Notes under the pieces: model-generated
Seen by the model: only the letters and a program-made list of their open reading frames with translations
Database searches by the model: none
Told to the model about the DNA's origin: nothing
Made by a program: the position numbers and the translations under genes
Shown: in pieces, positions 1 through 8,817 of the stretch
Position numbering within the stretch: the stretch's first letter is position 1
Layout of the letters: every line of letters starts with the position of its first letter
Origin: Micromonospora purpureochromogenes
GTDB taxonomy: Bacteria; Actinomycetota; Actinomycetes; Mycobacteriales; Micromonosporaceae
DNA length: 64,000 nucleotides
Direction: 5' to 3'
Assembly: GCF_900091515.1 (NCBI RefSeq)
Contig: NZ_LT607410.1
Span: 3,596,001-3,660,000, forward strand

Positions 1-31
1 CTAACTCATTCCCATGGGGAGGAGGCCGACC

Positions 32-715
32 ATGACGGTTCTGACAATCGCCGAGCGGATCGTGCAGGAGTTGCTGCGGGCCAAGGTCGCGCTGGACGAC
101 GACGAGTTGGCCCGACGGCTCGATGTGCAGCCGCGTCAGACCATCAACCAGGCGTGCCGCCGGCTCGAACAGAGCCGACGGGTCCGCCGGTTCGTCGGCC
201 CCTACGGGAAAATCGTCAACGAACTCCGGCAGGGCACTGTCCCCGCAGTGCCGATCGTCGCGCAGGAGGTCCGCCTCGAACCCGCCGCCGGCGACAGTGC
301 GGCACAACGGCACGCCGAAGGCGTGATGCTCGCGCTGCTGGCGGAACGGCTGGGCTGTTCGCTCCAGCCTCGCAGATTCGCGTTGGAGGACGGATCGAGG
401 GTCGAGATCGACGGGACCGACGAAAACTTGAGCGTGCTCGTCGAGGCCTGGGCCCATCAAGGGCCGCCGAAGTCCGCCCAGAAACACAAGGTGTTGGCAG
501 ACGCCTTCCGTCTGATGTTCGTCGCGTCGACTCTGCCGACGCCGCCGCGCCTCGTGTTGTGCCTGTCCGACCCGGCCGCGGCCCACCACTTCACGAGCGC
601 GCGGTCGTGGGCGGCCACCGCCTTGCGTGCCTTTGGCGTCGACGTCGAGGTCGTCGAGCTTCCGGCCGAGGTGAAGGCCCAAGTACTGGCCGCCCAGAAC
701 CGCCAGTACCGGTGA
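32..715 (+). CDS. winged-helix protein with possible restriction-nuclease-like C-terminal domain
   Basis: About 227 residues. I chose ATG 32 because a strong Shine-Dalgarno (GGGGAGGAGG) ends six bases before it; an upstream in-frame ATG at 14 overlaps that site. Residues 1-60 look like a winged helix-turn-helix (AERIVQELL, then DDELARRLDVQPRQTINQAC). The rest has the pattern VEIDG, VLVEAWAHQG, QKHKVLADAF, which resembles PD-(D/E)XK-fold proteins seen beside restriction systems, but the lysine of a canonical ExK is a tryptophan, so activity is uncertain. It lies just before a PLD-type nuclease and a restriction-modification enzyme, so a role in DNA defence or its control is inferred from context only. 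Confidence 0.7.
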   Translation: MTVLTIAERIVQELLRAKVALDDDELARRLDVQPRQTINQACRRLEQSRRVRRFVGPYGKIVNELRQGTVPAVPIVAQEVRLEPAAGDSAAQRHAEGVMLALLAERLGCSLQPRRFALEDGSRVEIDGTDENLSVLVEAWAHQGPPKSAQKHKVLADAFRLMFVASTLPTPPRLVLCLSDPAAAHHFTSARSWAATALRAFGVDVEVVELPAEVKAQVLAAQNRQYR

Positions 716-894
716 CGTCCGTCCCGCCGCGCCGGTCGAGACCACCGACGAATCAGGCTCCAATTGGTGACGAGAACGGAGCGGCCGTCAGTGCCTGGCA
801 GCTGCTCCGGCCACGCGCCTGCCCCGATCGCACGCGCCGCTCACGGGTGCCGGTCCGGGGTGGACGTCCGGACGTGGCCTCGAGATGATGCCTT

Positions 895-1872
895 GTGCGG
901 TTTCTGCGGGAACAGGTGATCCAGACCATCTGCGCGCAGGCGCAGGGCAGGCGGATCGAGGCCGCCGTCGCGTACGCCGGGCATGGCGCACTCGACCTGC
1001 TGCCCCTCTCAACGGGCGACCTCATCGTCGTCAACGGCAGCCGAAACGCGCTGGCCAACGGCGCGACGTCCGCCGCGCTGTTGCGTGACTGGTTCGACCG
1101 GGGCGTTCACGTCTACGTCCACGAGACGCTGCACGCGAAGGTTTTTGTGGTCGGGCGGACTGCATACGTAGGCTCGGCGAACCTGTCGAGGCGAGCACAC
1201 GAGGACCACACGGTCGAGGCCGCGATGCAGACCACCGACCCCGGGATCGTGGCAGAAGCCCGAGCATTCGTACGACGGCTGGCCGACAACTCCACACCCG
1301 TCTCTGAGGAGTGGTTCACCTGGGCGGAGACGGTCCGCGTGACAGGTCGCAACGCCATCCTGTGGAATCCTGAGCCGATCTTCTTGCCCACCGTGCCCTT
1401 TGACATTTGGGTGGGTCCATGGGAATACGTCGGTTTCGCCGACGAGGAGGAGAAGCTGGCGGAAGAGGGTCGCCGGGCCCACCGGGTGCCTGGCGGTCGG
1501 TACGACACGGTGATTCTGGGTGAGGACCTTGACGCGGTGGAGCGTCTCGAGGAGCCCGACATGGCCGTGCTCATCGGCGATGGCCGCAGCAAGGTCCAGG
1601 TCGTGAAATTCCTGGAGCGCCGAGCCAACAAGCGGGCGGCGATGGGCTTCTACCGTTCCGACAAGCAGGCTGTCACGCTGAAGCCCAGCGAGCTGGCCGA
1701 TGTTCTCGGCACCACGGTCCAAGAGTTGCGGCAGGGATGGTTCCGCGCCGACGGGGCGCGACGTCAGGCCCTCCTCGAGCGCTTCGACCTGCCGTCACTG
1801 CCGGCCCGCTCTGGGACCTCGAGCCGTGGTGACCGGCCCGGCTTGCGCGCCGCTCGTCGGGCGAAGGCATAA
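895..1872 (+). CDS. phospholipase D-like (HKD) domain protein, probable nuclease
   Basis: 325 residues, GTG start. A single HKD-type motif is visible at residues 80-97 (HAKVFVVG followed by YVGSANLSRR), with His80, Lys82 and Asn96. The last acidic position of the classic HxK(x4)D is glycine, as in many PLDc_2 proteins. One motif per chain implies a dimer would be needed for an active site. The C-terminal 200 residues have no domain I recognise. PLD-fold proteins of this kind act on DNA in restriction and anti-phage systems; the downstream restriction enzyme supports that role. No clear Shine-Dalgarno precedes the GTG, so the start could be slightly downstream. Confidence 0.72.
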   Translation: MRFLREQVIQTICAQAQGRRIEAAVAYAGHGALDLLPLSTGDLIVVNGSRNALANGATSAALLRDWFDRGVHVYVHETLHAKVFVVGRTAYVGSANLSRRAHEDHTVEAAMQTTDPGIVAEARAFVRRLADNSTPVSEEWFTWAETVRVTGRNAILWNPEPIFLPTVPFDIWVGPWEYVGFADEEEKLAEEGRRAHRVPGGRYDTVILGEDLDAVERLEEPDMAVLIGDGRSKVQVVKFLERRANKRAAMGFYRSDKQAVTLKPSELADVLGTTVQELRQGWFRADGARRQALLERFDLPSLPARSGTSSRGDRPGLRAARRAKA

Positions 1873-2052
1873 GAGCTCCCGCTCCTTCTGCCACAGCACC
1901 TCGTCGTCGATTTCCTCGTACTCGGGCCGCACCGGCGGGGCCAGCCGGTACAGACGGCCGCCGTCATGAAGGAACCCTGCGCCAGTGGCAGTCCGACCAG
2001 GCCCGCACCCGTACCGACCGGAACCCGGACGTATGACCCAGCGGTACGTCAT
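1795..2052 (-). pseudogene. possible relic reading frame antisense to the end of the PLD gene
   Basis: An 85-codon open frame whose middle part (GFLHDGGRLYRLAPPV, then EEIDDEVLWQKERELL) has protein-like composition rather than the arginine/alanine-rich look of shadow frames. Its 3' half overlaps the end of the PLD gene on the other strand, and it has no convincing ribosome site. It may be the remains of a gene destroyed when this region was rearranged; it lies next to another broken gene. I do not recognise the family. Confidence 0.25.
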
Positions 2053-2255
2053 TCACCTGCCGTTCGTCGCCGCCGACCTGCCCGTCGCGCAGCGCCTGGC
2101 CCGAGTGATTGGCAGGTGGCTGCTGGTGCTGCCGCAGGCCGACCCGGGGGAGACACCGTCATCGGGTCTTCTGCGACCTGCTGATGCCCGGTGGTCGGCG
2201 GTGTCTGCTCCGCGCCGACCACGACGGCCCGTGCTCCCGCCGACTGCGCCGCTGA
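2033..2255 (+). pseudogene. frameshifted small gene with HDGPC tail (copy 1)
   Basis: Starts ATG 2033 as MTQRYVIHLPFVAADLP and reads to about DPGE near 2150. It then continues in a different frame from 2154 as HRHRVFCDLLMPGGRRCLL followed by RADHDGPCSRRLRR and a TGA at 2253-2255. Both halves look like coding sequence of one small protein, so a short indel near 2151 broke the gene. The cysteine/histidine-bearing tail recurs at 5986-6057 and 13101-13169. Function unknown; the Cys and His spacing could bind a metal, which is speculation. Confidence 0.55.
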
Positions 2256-2418
2256 CAGCCGGTCCAACCCGACATACCTGCGGGCGCGGATGTGCGTGCT
2301 TCCACTACTGGTCAGGACATAGGCAGCACCGATCCTACGAGCCAAAGTCACGGATGGCTATCGATCGATTGCAGGATGTGTCCGAAGTCAAGCGTCGGTA
2401 ATCCTGAAGGGCCAGCCC

Positions 2419-5400
2419 ATGGCTGCAGGGGGATTCATGGGTAGTCCCGCACGTCGCCGTCATACGCCCTCCGGTGTCCGTCAGCTACGCCTGGTGCCGG
2501 ATCCCACCGCCCAGGCAGTGGCTGCCTTCGGTGCCCGAGTCGCGGAGAAGACCGGTCGAGGCGGTGATCCCGAGGATCAGTTGCGCGGGCCTCTGGAAGA
2601 GTTGCTTCGCCGCATGGGCCAGCACCTGGGAGTCGACGCCGTTCCCTACGGCGAGGTGCGGCTCAACGTGGTTCGCGCGCGCCCCGACTTCGCCGTGGAC
2701 GTCGCCGGGGTCCGCGTCGGATACGTCGAGCTGAAAGCCACCGGGCATGGGGTCCCCTCGACCTGGCGCCGGCCTGCGAAGCGTGAGCGCCTGCAGTGGG
2801 AGAAGCTCAAGGCCCTGCCTAACGTCCTCTATTCCGACGGCATTGCATGGGCGAGATACACCTACGGCGAACTGGCTGGCTCCGTCGTCCACCTGGACGG
2901 CGACCTCTCCGGCGGTCGGCGCCCGCTGCGGGCGACCGGGCCGGAGTTCGAAGCTCTCATCCAGGATTTTCTGCTGTGGCAGCCCGAACAGCCGCGAACG
3001 CTGGCCCAGCTCATCCGGATCGTCGCCGGGCTGTGTCGGCTGCTGCGCGACGAGGTTGGCGCGATCCTCGCGGACCCCTCCCGCGATGTGGCCCACGAGG
3101 ATTTGTCGCTGCTCGCCGCTGACTGGCGCGACCTGCTCTTCCCCGATCTGGACGACGCCGGATTCGCGGACGCCTACGCCCAGACCGTCACCTTCGCACT
3201 GCTCCTCGCGCGCATCGACGGGATCGTCTTCGACGAGACCCCGCTGCACGAGATCGCCCGACTGCTCGGCAAGAAGCACTCCCTCATGGGGCGGGCCCTG
3301 GCGGTGCTGACCGACAACGACGCAGCCTACGAGCTTCGGATGATCGACACCTTGTCCCGGGTTATCGGTTGTGTCGACTGGAGCACCATCGACAACGGGC
3401 GCGGAGATATCCACGCCGATTTGTACGAGCGCTTTCTGTCCACCTACGACCCCACGCTGCGGCGGCGCAGCGGTTCCTACTACACCCCGCAGCCCGTGGC
3501 GGGTGCCGTCGTCGACTTCGTGGACGAGATTCTGCGAGATCGGTTCGATCGTTCGTGGGGCTTCGCCGCCCACGATGTCACTGTCGTCGATCCCGCGATG
3601 GGTACCGGGACCTTCCTCGTCGAGGTGTTACGAGCGGTCTCCGCGACGATCGACGCCAAGCAGGGTGCGGGCGCGCGGGGGCCACGTTTGCGGCAGTTCT
3701 TCCAACAGCGTCTCGTCGGCTTCGAGATCCAGGCCGCGCCCTACGCAGTCACCGAACTTCGGCTGCACCAGGCGATGAAGGCGCAGTTCCATACCGAACT
3801 TCCCCCGTCCGAGTACCGGTTCCTCACCGACGCGTTGGAAGATCCCGATACTCAGCAGGGCCGGCTGCGGGCGGCGGCATACCGGGTCATCGACCGCTCT
3901 CGCCTTGAGGCGAATCGGATCAAGCGTGAGGTGCCGGTCATGGTCGTGGTGGGCAATCCACCGCACGTGGAGAACACCCGGGGTCGGGCACCGTGGATCG
4001 AAGAGCGGCGGAAGAGTCCACTCCTTCCGGGGACCTGTCCCGATCGGCCCTCGCTCGACGAGTTCCGGGTGCCCGGCGGAGGCCGCTACGAGTCGGACCT
4101 CTACGGGCTGCCGTGGTGCTTCTGGCGCTGGGCGCTGTGGAAGGCGTTCGAGGCTCACCCGGGGGAGCCGCAGGGGATCGTGGCCTTCGTGACGCCGTCC
4201 AGCTTCGTCAAGGGCAAGTCCTTCGAGGGCATGCGGGAGTACCTTCGGCGGACCTGCGACGAGGGGTGGATCATCGAGCTGTCCCCTGAGGGAAATCGGC
4301 CGCAGCAGCACACCCGCCTCTTCGGGCCGGACGTCGGGCGGCAGCTCTGCATCGCGGTCTTCGCCCGCTACGGCCAGGGCGACCGGACAACTCCGGCGAC
4401 GGTCAGGACGGTCGCCCTGGCCGGCGCGCGGGAAGACAAGCTCCGGCGGTTGCAGGAGCTGTGCCTCGCCGACCCGGGGTGGCAGCGGTGCCGCGCGGAA
4501 TGGCGGGCACCGTTCCTGCCGGATTCCGACACGGACTGGGATCGCTACCCGGGACTGAAGCAGCTCTTTCCGGAGTCGTCCCGCGGCGTGACGGCAGGAC
4601 GGACCTGGATCTACTCCCCGGACGCCGATACCCTCCGCCGCCGCTGGCGCAGGTTCATCCAAGCGGGGGAGGGCCTCCGCCGGCGGATGCTGCCCGAGTC
4701 CCGGGACCGCAAGCTCGACAGCGTCGTCCGTCCGCTGCCCGGGATGCCGGCACCGGCCGGGCCGCTCGCTGCGGAGACGGGCCCGGCGCCGCCAGCCGTG
4801 AGGGTCGCCTACCGCTCCTTCGACCGGCAGTGGGTGCTGCCGGACAGCCGGCTCATGGTGATGCCACGACCACCGCTGTGGGCAGTCCGGTCGCCACATC
4901 AGATCTACCTGACCGAACAGAACAGCCAGCCTATCGACAGCGGTCCGGGTGTCACGTTTACCCAGCTGATACCCGACCTGCATCACTACAACGGCCGCAG
5001 CGGGCGGGTCTTCCCGCTCTACTGCGACACCTCGACAGAGCGACCTAACGTCGCACCAGGGCTGTGCGCACTGCTGGCCGAGACGCTTGGTACCGAGGTG
5101 GCGGCCACCGATGTGATGGCCTACGTCGCCGCAGTCACCGCCCACCCCGGCTACACCGAGCGGTTTCGGCAGGAACTGCAGCACCCCGGCGTACGGGTGC
5201 CGCTGACCGCGGATGCCGACCGGTGGGCCGCGGCAGTGTCGATCGGTCGCGAGTTGTTGTGGCTGCACACCTTCGGGCGGATCGGCTTGGGCGCGCACCC
5301 GACCTCGTTCCGTGACTTCGTCGATGAGGCGGCGCCAAAGGTGCGGGCAGCGATACCGGACGAGCCGGGAGCCCTCCCCGACAGCATCTCCTGGGAAGCG

Positions 5401-5784
5401 GACAGCGAGACGCTGCTGGTCGGCAACGGGCGCATCGCTCCCGTCCAGCGTCGAGTCTGGGAGTACGGCGTCGGTGGGATGAGAATTATCCGGCACTGGT
5501 TCAACTACCGGTGCGCACACCAACGCCACCGACGTCGTTCCTCCCCGCTGGATGACGAGGAGCTGAACCGGTGGAGCAGCGACCTCACCGACGAGCTGCT
5601 GGAGATCCTCGCGGTGCTCGGCGGTTGCGTGGCTCTCGAACCGGGGCAGGCGGACCTACTGGATCGCATCTGCGCCGGTCGGCTGATCTCCGTCGCAGAC
5701 CTCGCGGCCGGTGGCGTCCTGCCGATACAGGGAGCCGCCAAGCTCACCACGGTTGACGAAGGGCGCATCCCGAGATTGTTCTGA
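2419..5784 (+). CDS. single-chain type ISP/IIG-like restriction-modification enzyme
   Basis: 1121 residues. N-terminal nuclease: RPDF (Asp90) and GYVELKATG (Glu104, Lys106) fit a PD-(D/E)XK site. Next comes a helical coupler with YYTPQPVAGAVVDFVDEIL, then an N6-adenine methyltransferase: motif I DPAMGTGTFL at about residue 391 and motif IV NPPH at about 513. The last ~500 residues (for example ISPHQ-like RSPHQIYLTEQ) are the likely target-recognition part. No helicase motifs are visible, so it is shorter than translocating type ISP enzymes such as LlaBIII and closer to type IIG. It should both cut and methylate DNA. ATG 2437 has a better ribosome site (GGGGGA six bases upstream) than ATG 2419. 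Confidence 0.85.
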   Translation: MAAGGFMGSPARRRHTPSGVRQLRLVPDPTAQAVAAFGARVAEKTGRGGDPEDQLRGPLEELLRRMGQHLGVDAVPYGEVRLNVVRARPDFAVDVAGVRVGYVELKATGHGVPSTWRRPAKRERLQWEKLKALPNVLYSDGIAWARYTYGELAGSVVHLDGDLSGGRRPLRATGPEFEALIQDFLLWQPEQPRTLAQLIRIVAGLCRLLRDEVGAILADPSRDVAHEDLSLLAADWRDLLFPDLDDAGFADAYAQTVTFALLLARIDGIVFDETPLHEIARLLGKKHSLMGRALAVLTDNDAAYELRMIDTLSRVIGCVDWSTIDNGRGDIHADLYERFLSTYDPTLRRRSGSYYTPQPVAGAVVDFVDEILRDRFDRSWGFAAHDVTVVDPAMGTGTFLVEVLRAVSATIDAKQGAGARGPRLRQFFQQRLVGFEIQAAPYAVTELRLHQAMKAQFHTELPPSEYRFLTDALEDPDTQQGRLRAAAYRVIDRSRLEANRIKREVPVMVVVGNPPHVENTRGRAPWIEERRKSPLLPGTCPDRPSLDEFRVPGGGRYESDLYGLPWCFWRWALWKAFEAHPGEPQGIVAFVTPSSFVKGKSFEGMREYLRRTCDEGWIIELSPEGNRPQQHTRLFGPDVGRQLCIAVFARYGQGDRTTPATVRTVALAGAREDKLRRLQELCLADPGWQRCRAEWRAPFLPDSDTDWDRYPGLKQLFPESSRGVTAGRTWIYSPDADTLRRRWRRFIQAGEGLRRRMLPESRDRKLDSVVRPLPGMPAPAGPLAAETGPAPPAVRVAYRSFDRQWVLPDSRLMVMPRPPLWAVRSPHQIYLTEQNSQPIDSGPGVTFTQLIPDLHHYNGRSGRVFPLYCDTSTERPNVAPGLCALLAETLGTEVAATDVMAYVAAVTAHPGYTERFRQELQHPGVRVPLTADADRWAAAVSIGRELLWLHTFGRIGLGAHPTSFRDFVDEAAPKVRAAIPDEPGALPDSISWEADSETLLVGNGRIAPVQRRVWEYGVGGMRIIRHWFNYRCAHQRHRRRSSPLDDEELNRWSSDLTDELLEILAVLGGCVALEPGQADLLDRICAGRLISVADLAAGGVLPIQGAAKLTTVDEGRIPRLF

Positions 5785-5897
5785 CGGTTTCCGTCGATGC
5801 GCCCTCGGACCGCTTTGGGGCACGTCAACAGTCGTACCGGTGCTCGCGGAGCAGCTCCGTACCGTCTCCGGACCGGGACTCTCACCGCTGACCACCT

Positions 5898-5983
5898 ACC
5901 CGAAGGACATGACGCTCCGGGAAGACCTTGAACGCCGGGATCCTGGCGCGTATTGACGCCCGGGAAGACCAGCCTGACCGAAC
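5898..5983 (+). pseudogene. decayed copy of the start of the ribosomal-protection gene at 49 kb
   Basis: These 86 bases match 48990-49074 (ribosome site, start and P-loop of the Tet(M)/OtrA-like gene). I count nine mismatches and one inserted base by eye, about 88% identity. The start codon GTG has become GGG, and an extra base in the P-loop region (around 5960) shifts the frame, so it cannot be expressed as the GTPase. The internal 15-codon ORF MTLREDLERRDPGAY that overlaps the start is still open. The match ends within three bases of the HDGPC relic that follows. Confidence 0.75.
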
Positions 5984-5985
5984 CG

Positions 5986-6057
5986 ATGCCCGGCGACCGG
6001 CGCTGTCTGCTCCGCGCCGACCACGACGGCCCCTGCGCCCGCCGCCTGCGCCGCTGA
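5986..6057 (+). pseudogene. C-terminal fragment of HDGPC gene (copy 2)
   Basis: Only the last 23 codons remain: MPGDRRCLLRADHDGPCARR then LRR and TGA. It is nearly identical in sequence to the tail of the broken gene at 2154-2255, and it is joined directly to the ribosomal-protection relic ending at 5983. The ATG is probably an internal methionine codon rather than a start. Confidence 0.55.
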
Positions 6058-6123
6058 CCTGGCCCTGGATGCTTTTCCGGCACCTCGCTGCGAGCCCACC
6101 GCTGGCCTCAGACGGCTGCGGAA

Positions 6124-6336
6124 GCCTCTGCCGTCGAGCACGCTGATGATGTCGTCGCGGATGACCTCCTAGCCGCTCTGGCGCAGCTTCGCCAACAACT
6201 CGCCCCGCCCGTGCCGGTCCATCGGAATGTCGAGGATGTCGCCTAGCGCGCCTTGGTGATTCGCCCGATGGGGATGAGGCAGGGTCACCCCCCGTCCCAG
6301 GAGGCTGTCGAGGTACCAGTTCGCTCGGCACCCGAG
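6124..6336 (-). pseudogene. possible gene relic with in-frame TAG
   Basis: On the minus strand, a 71-codon frame reads NWYLDSLLGRGVTLPHPHRA, then GDILDIPMDRHGRGELLAKL, an in-frame TAG at 6169-6171, then EVIRDDIISVLDGRGF. The composition is protein-like and continues across the stop, suggesting a degraded gene. Family unknown. Together with the two relics before it, it fills most of the 640-base gap between the restriction gene and the DUF2267 pair. Confidence 0.3.
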
Positions 6337-6421
6337 AGGTGAAGTGTGCGATCGCGCCCCATTGAGGTCAGGGGCTCGTAACTGGCGGTTCGACGGCGAT
6401 CAGGCCGGAGAGGGGAATCAG

Positions 6422-6841
6422 GTGGAATACCAGGATTTCATCAACGCAGTGGCCACGCGGGCAAAGGTGTCGACCGATCAGGCGGCGACACTGACCAGCG
6501 CGACGTTGGAGACATTGGCGAATCGGATCAGCGCCGGCCAGGCTGACAACCTTGCCTATCAGCTTCCCGAAGGGCTTGACGATCACCTGCGCCAACCGCC
6601 ACCGCACAGGCGGGAGGAACATGCCAACTCGTTCGGGCTCGAAGAGTTCGTGCGGCGGGTGGCGGACCACCCTGCCATCGACCGTGCGCTCGCCGGTCCC
6701 GGGGTCGGCGCGGTCCTCACCACGCTCCGTGAGGCTGTTTCCCGTGACGAGTTCGAGGACGCGATGGCCCAGCTTCCGAAGGAGTTCCGGCAGGTGATCG
6801 AACCGGTGGGTGCCGGTGGCGGGCAGCGCCCCGGCTCGTAG
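6422..6841 (+). CDS. DUF2267 domain protein (first of tandem pair)
   Basis: 139 residues from GTG 6422, preceded by GGAGAGGGG. It starts VEYQDFINAVATRAKVSTDQ and carries the DUF2267 pattern of two similar helical halves (TLETLANRISAGQADNLAYQLPE; then a second half ending QLPKEFRQVI). In the family these are small cytosolic proteins of unknown function, often in multiple copies in actinobacteria. The middle (LRQPPPHRREEHAN) is more proline/arginine-rich than in the neighbour. Paralogue of the next gene and of the fragment at 13282. Confidence 0.8.
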   Translation: MEYQDFINAVATRAKVSTDQAATLTSATLETLANRISAGQADNLAYQLPEGLDDHLRQPPPHRREEHANSFGLEEFVRRVADHPAIDRALAGPGVGAVLTTLREAVSRDEFEDAMAQLPKEFRQVIEPVGAGGGQRPGS

Positions 6842-6909
6842 CACGCACAGTGCACGAAAGGGAATTCTCGACGCCGCGACGCACGCCGACTGGTCCGGAA
6901 GGAGAACGG

Positions 6910-7302
6910 GTGAACTACGCCGAATTTCTCGAAGCGGTGGGGAAGCGGGCCGAAATGCCGGCGGCGGAGGCGGCGAACGTCGTCGGAGCCACCCTGACGA
7001 CCTTGGCGGAACGGGTCAGTGGCGGCGAGGCGCGGCACCTGGCCACCCAACTCCCCGAGGAGTTGCGAGGGTACCTGTACAAGGACGTGGACTTCGCCGA
7101 ACAGCTCGACCTCGTGGAGTTCCTCAATGAGGTAGGGGTCCGCGCGGGAACGGATGGCGACCGGAGCGCCGAGGCCGCCCGCGCCGTGTTGACGACCCTG
7201 CGCGAGGCGGTGAGCGCCGAAGACCTCAAGAACCTGGAATCCGAGCTGCCGAAGGACGTCCGGCGGCTGCTTCATCCGTTGGACCGCGGCATCGGGGGCT
7301 GA
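6910..7302 (+). CDS. DUF2267 domain protein (second of tandem pair)
   Basis: 130 residues. GTG 6910 is chosen over ATG 6850 because GGAAGGAGA lies just upstream. The protein begins VNYAEFLEAVGKRAEMPAAE and has both DUF2267 half-repeats: TLTTLAERVSGGEARHLA, and VLTTLREAVSAEDLKNLESE near the end. It follows its paralogue by 68 bases in the same direction, so the two are likely co-transcribed. Function unknown; family members have been noted beside stress genes, which would be inference here. Confidence 0.82.
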   Translation: MNYAEFLEAVGKRAEMPAAEAANVVGATLTTLAERVSGGEARHLATQLPEELRGYLYKDVDFAEQLDLVEFLNEVGVRAGTDGDRSAEAARAVLTTLREAVSAEDLKNLESELPKDVRRLLHPLDRGIGG

Positions 7303-7342
7303 ACCGAGCCACGTCCCGACCCGATCCGGGTACGGTGCGCGG

Positions 7343-8254
7343 GTGGAGGTTGGATTCGCCCCGCCCGTCTCCGGCTCGTGGGCCACCCCGGAGCACATGA
7401 TCCACGTCGCCCGCCGCGCCGAGCAGCTCGGATACCACTCGCTCTGGACGTTCCAGCGGCTCCTGGTCCCCGCCGACCTCGCCTGGAGCGAGACCTACCA
7501 CAGCGTCCAGGACCCGCTGACCACGCTGGCGTTCCTGGCGGCCCACACCACGCGGGTCCGGCTCGGCGTCGCGGTGCTCAACATGCCGTTCATCTCTCCG
7601 GTGCTGCTGGCCAAGCAGACCGCGACTCTCGACATCCTCGCCGGCGGACGGCTCGACGTGGGACTCGGCCTCGGCTGGGCGGACGAGGAGTACCAGGCGA
7701 CGGGGGTGAGCAAGCATCGGCGGGGCCAGCGGGCCGAGGAGTTCCTCGCCGTTCTCCGCGCCCTCTGGCAGAACGACGTCGCCGAGCATCGCGGCGAGTT
7801 CTACCAGGTCCCGCCGACGCGGCTGGAGCCGAAGCCCGTGCAGCGGCCACACCCGCCGATTCTGCTCGGCGGCCAGGCGCCGGCCGCGCTGCGCCGGGCC
7901 GGTCGGCTCGCCGACGGCTGGGTCAGTGGCAGCCAGGCGGACCTGACGGGCATCGGTGAGGCGGTCGCGACCGTCAAGGCCGCCGCTGCGGACGCCGGCC
8001 GCGATCCCCGCGCACTGCGATTCGTCTGCCGCGGCGCGGTCCGGGTACGCCCGACGGGCCCGCCCGAGCGCGAGCCGCTCACCGGCACCCTCGAGCAGAT
8101 CCGGTCAGATCTCGGCAGGCTTGCCGAAGCGGGCATCACGGAAGTGTTCGTCGACCTCAACTTCGATCCGGAGATCGGCTCACCGCGCGCCGACGCGCAG
8201 GCGTCGCTGCGCCGGGCCGACGAGGTGCTCGACGCCCTCGCTCCGAGCCGCTGA
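7343..8254 (+). CDS. LLM-class F420-dependent oxidoreductase
   Basis: 303 residues, GTG start. Luciferase-like monooxygenase fold: N-terminal VEVGFAPPVSGSWATPEHM, central GRLDVGLGLGWADEEYQATG typical of F420-binding members, and HPPILLGGQAPAALRRAGRLADGW near residue 170. It most resembles the actinobacterial F420-dependent subgroup (TIGR03619-like) that transfers hydride between F420 and an unknown substrate in the cytoplasm. It starts 40 bases after the DUF2267 pair and is convergent with another F420-type gene. Confidence 0.85.
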   Translation: MEVGFAPPVSGSWATPEHMIHVARRAEQLGYHSLWTFQRLLVPADLAWSETYHSVQDPLTTLAFLAAHTTRVRLGVAVLNMPFISPVLLAKQTATLDILAGGRLDVGLGLGWADEEYQATGVSKHRRGQRAEEFLAVLRALWQNDVAEHRGEFYQVPPTRLEPKPVQRPHPPILLGGQAPAALRRAGRLADGWVSGSQADLTGIGEAVATVKAAAADAGRDPRALRFVCRGAVRVRPTGPPEREPLTGTLEQIRSDLGRLAEAGITEVFVDLNFDPEIGSPRADAQASLRRADEVLDALAPSR

Positions 8255-8270
8255 CATCCCCGACCGGCGC

Positions 8271-8705
8271 TCACCCGGCCGGGTCGGCTGCCGCGTCCGT
8301 CGCGGACCACGCCGACCAGCCGGTCACCGCTACCGCGATCACCGGCCCGGCCGGCGGTCGCTGGACGTACTGCGGGTACTTGTCGGCCAGCGCCGCGCGG
8401 GCCGCCGCCTCCTCCGCGCGGTCCTCCACCAGCCGGCCGTGCCCGTCCAGCCGGACCCACCACAGCCGCGACCAGTCCTCGTCGTACTCGTCGACCAGCA
8501 GGCAGGCCTGCCCCGTCGCCCGGATGTTCTCCAGCCGGCGCAGCCGCCGGTGGCGCTTGGGCTTCTCGTCCACCGCGTGGTAGACGACATCGTCGAGCAG
8601 CACGAAGCACACCGGCACCAGGTGGGGACGGCCATCCGCTCCGACGGTGGTCAGCCGGGCCACCCTGGCCGCCCGGACCCGATGCCGGATGTCGTCGGCG
8701 GGCAC
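8271..8705 (-). CDS. PPOX-class F420-dependent oxidoreductase
   Basis: 144 residues with the split-barrel flavin/F420 fold: ARVARLTTVGADGRPHLVPV near the N-terminus, YHAVDEKPKRHRRLRRLENI, then ACLLVDEYDEDWSRLWWVRL. These match the Rv0121-like group (TIGR03668) of pyridoxamine-phosphate-oxidase-fold proteins that bind F420 in mycobacteria. Physiological substrate unknown. It is convergent with the LLM gene, 16 bases apart, and divergent from the VOC gene. Confidence 0.85.
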   Translation of the reverse strand: MPADDIRHRVRAARVARLTTVGADGRPHLVPVCFVLLDDVVYHAVDEKPKRHRRLRRLENIRATGQACLLVDEYDEDWSRLWWVRLDGHGRLVEDRAEEAAARAALADKYPQYVQRPPAGPVIAVAVTGWSAWSATDAAADPAG

Positions 8706-8817
8706 GGCCCGACCGTAACAGCCGACACCGGTCCTGGTGACGGGTTGTGGCCGAGCTGGCGGGTGTGCCGGCGGCGCACGCGGGTACGCCCTGCCGATCG
8801 GACCCGGGGGAGGCGTG

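Noticed and set aside
3628..5529. Long minus-strand open frame (633 codons) opposite the restriction enzyme
   Set aside because: Arginine/glycine/proline-rich translation without motifs; a GC-driven shadow of the plus-strand gene, which has clear nuclease and methyltransferase motifs.
895..5784. DISARM system (PLD protein as DrmC plus a methyltransferase)
   Set aside because: No DrmA helicase or DrmB (DUF1998) gene is present in the window, and the methyltransferase is fused to a nuclease in one chain, unlike DrmM. Genes upstream of base 1 cannot be seen, so this stays unproven rather than excluded.
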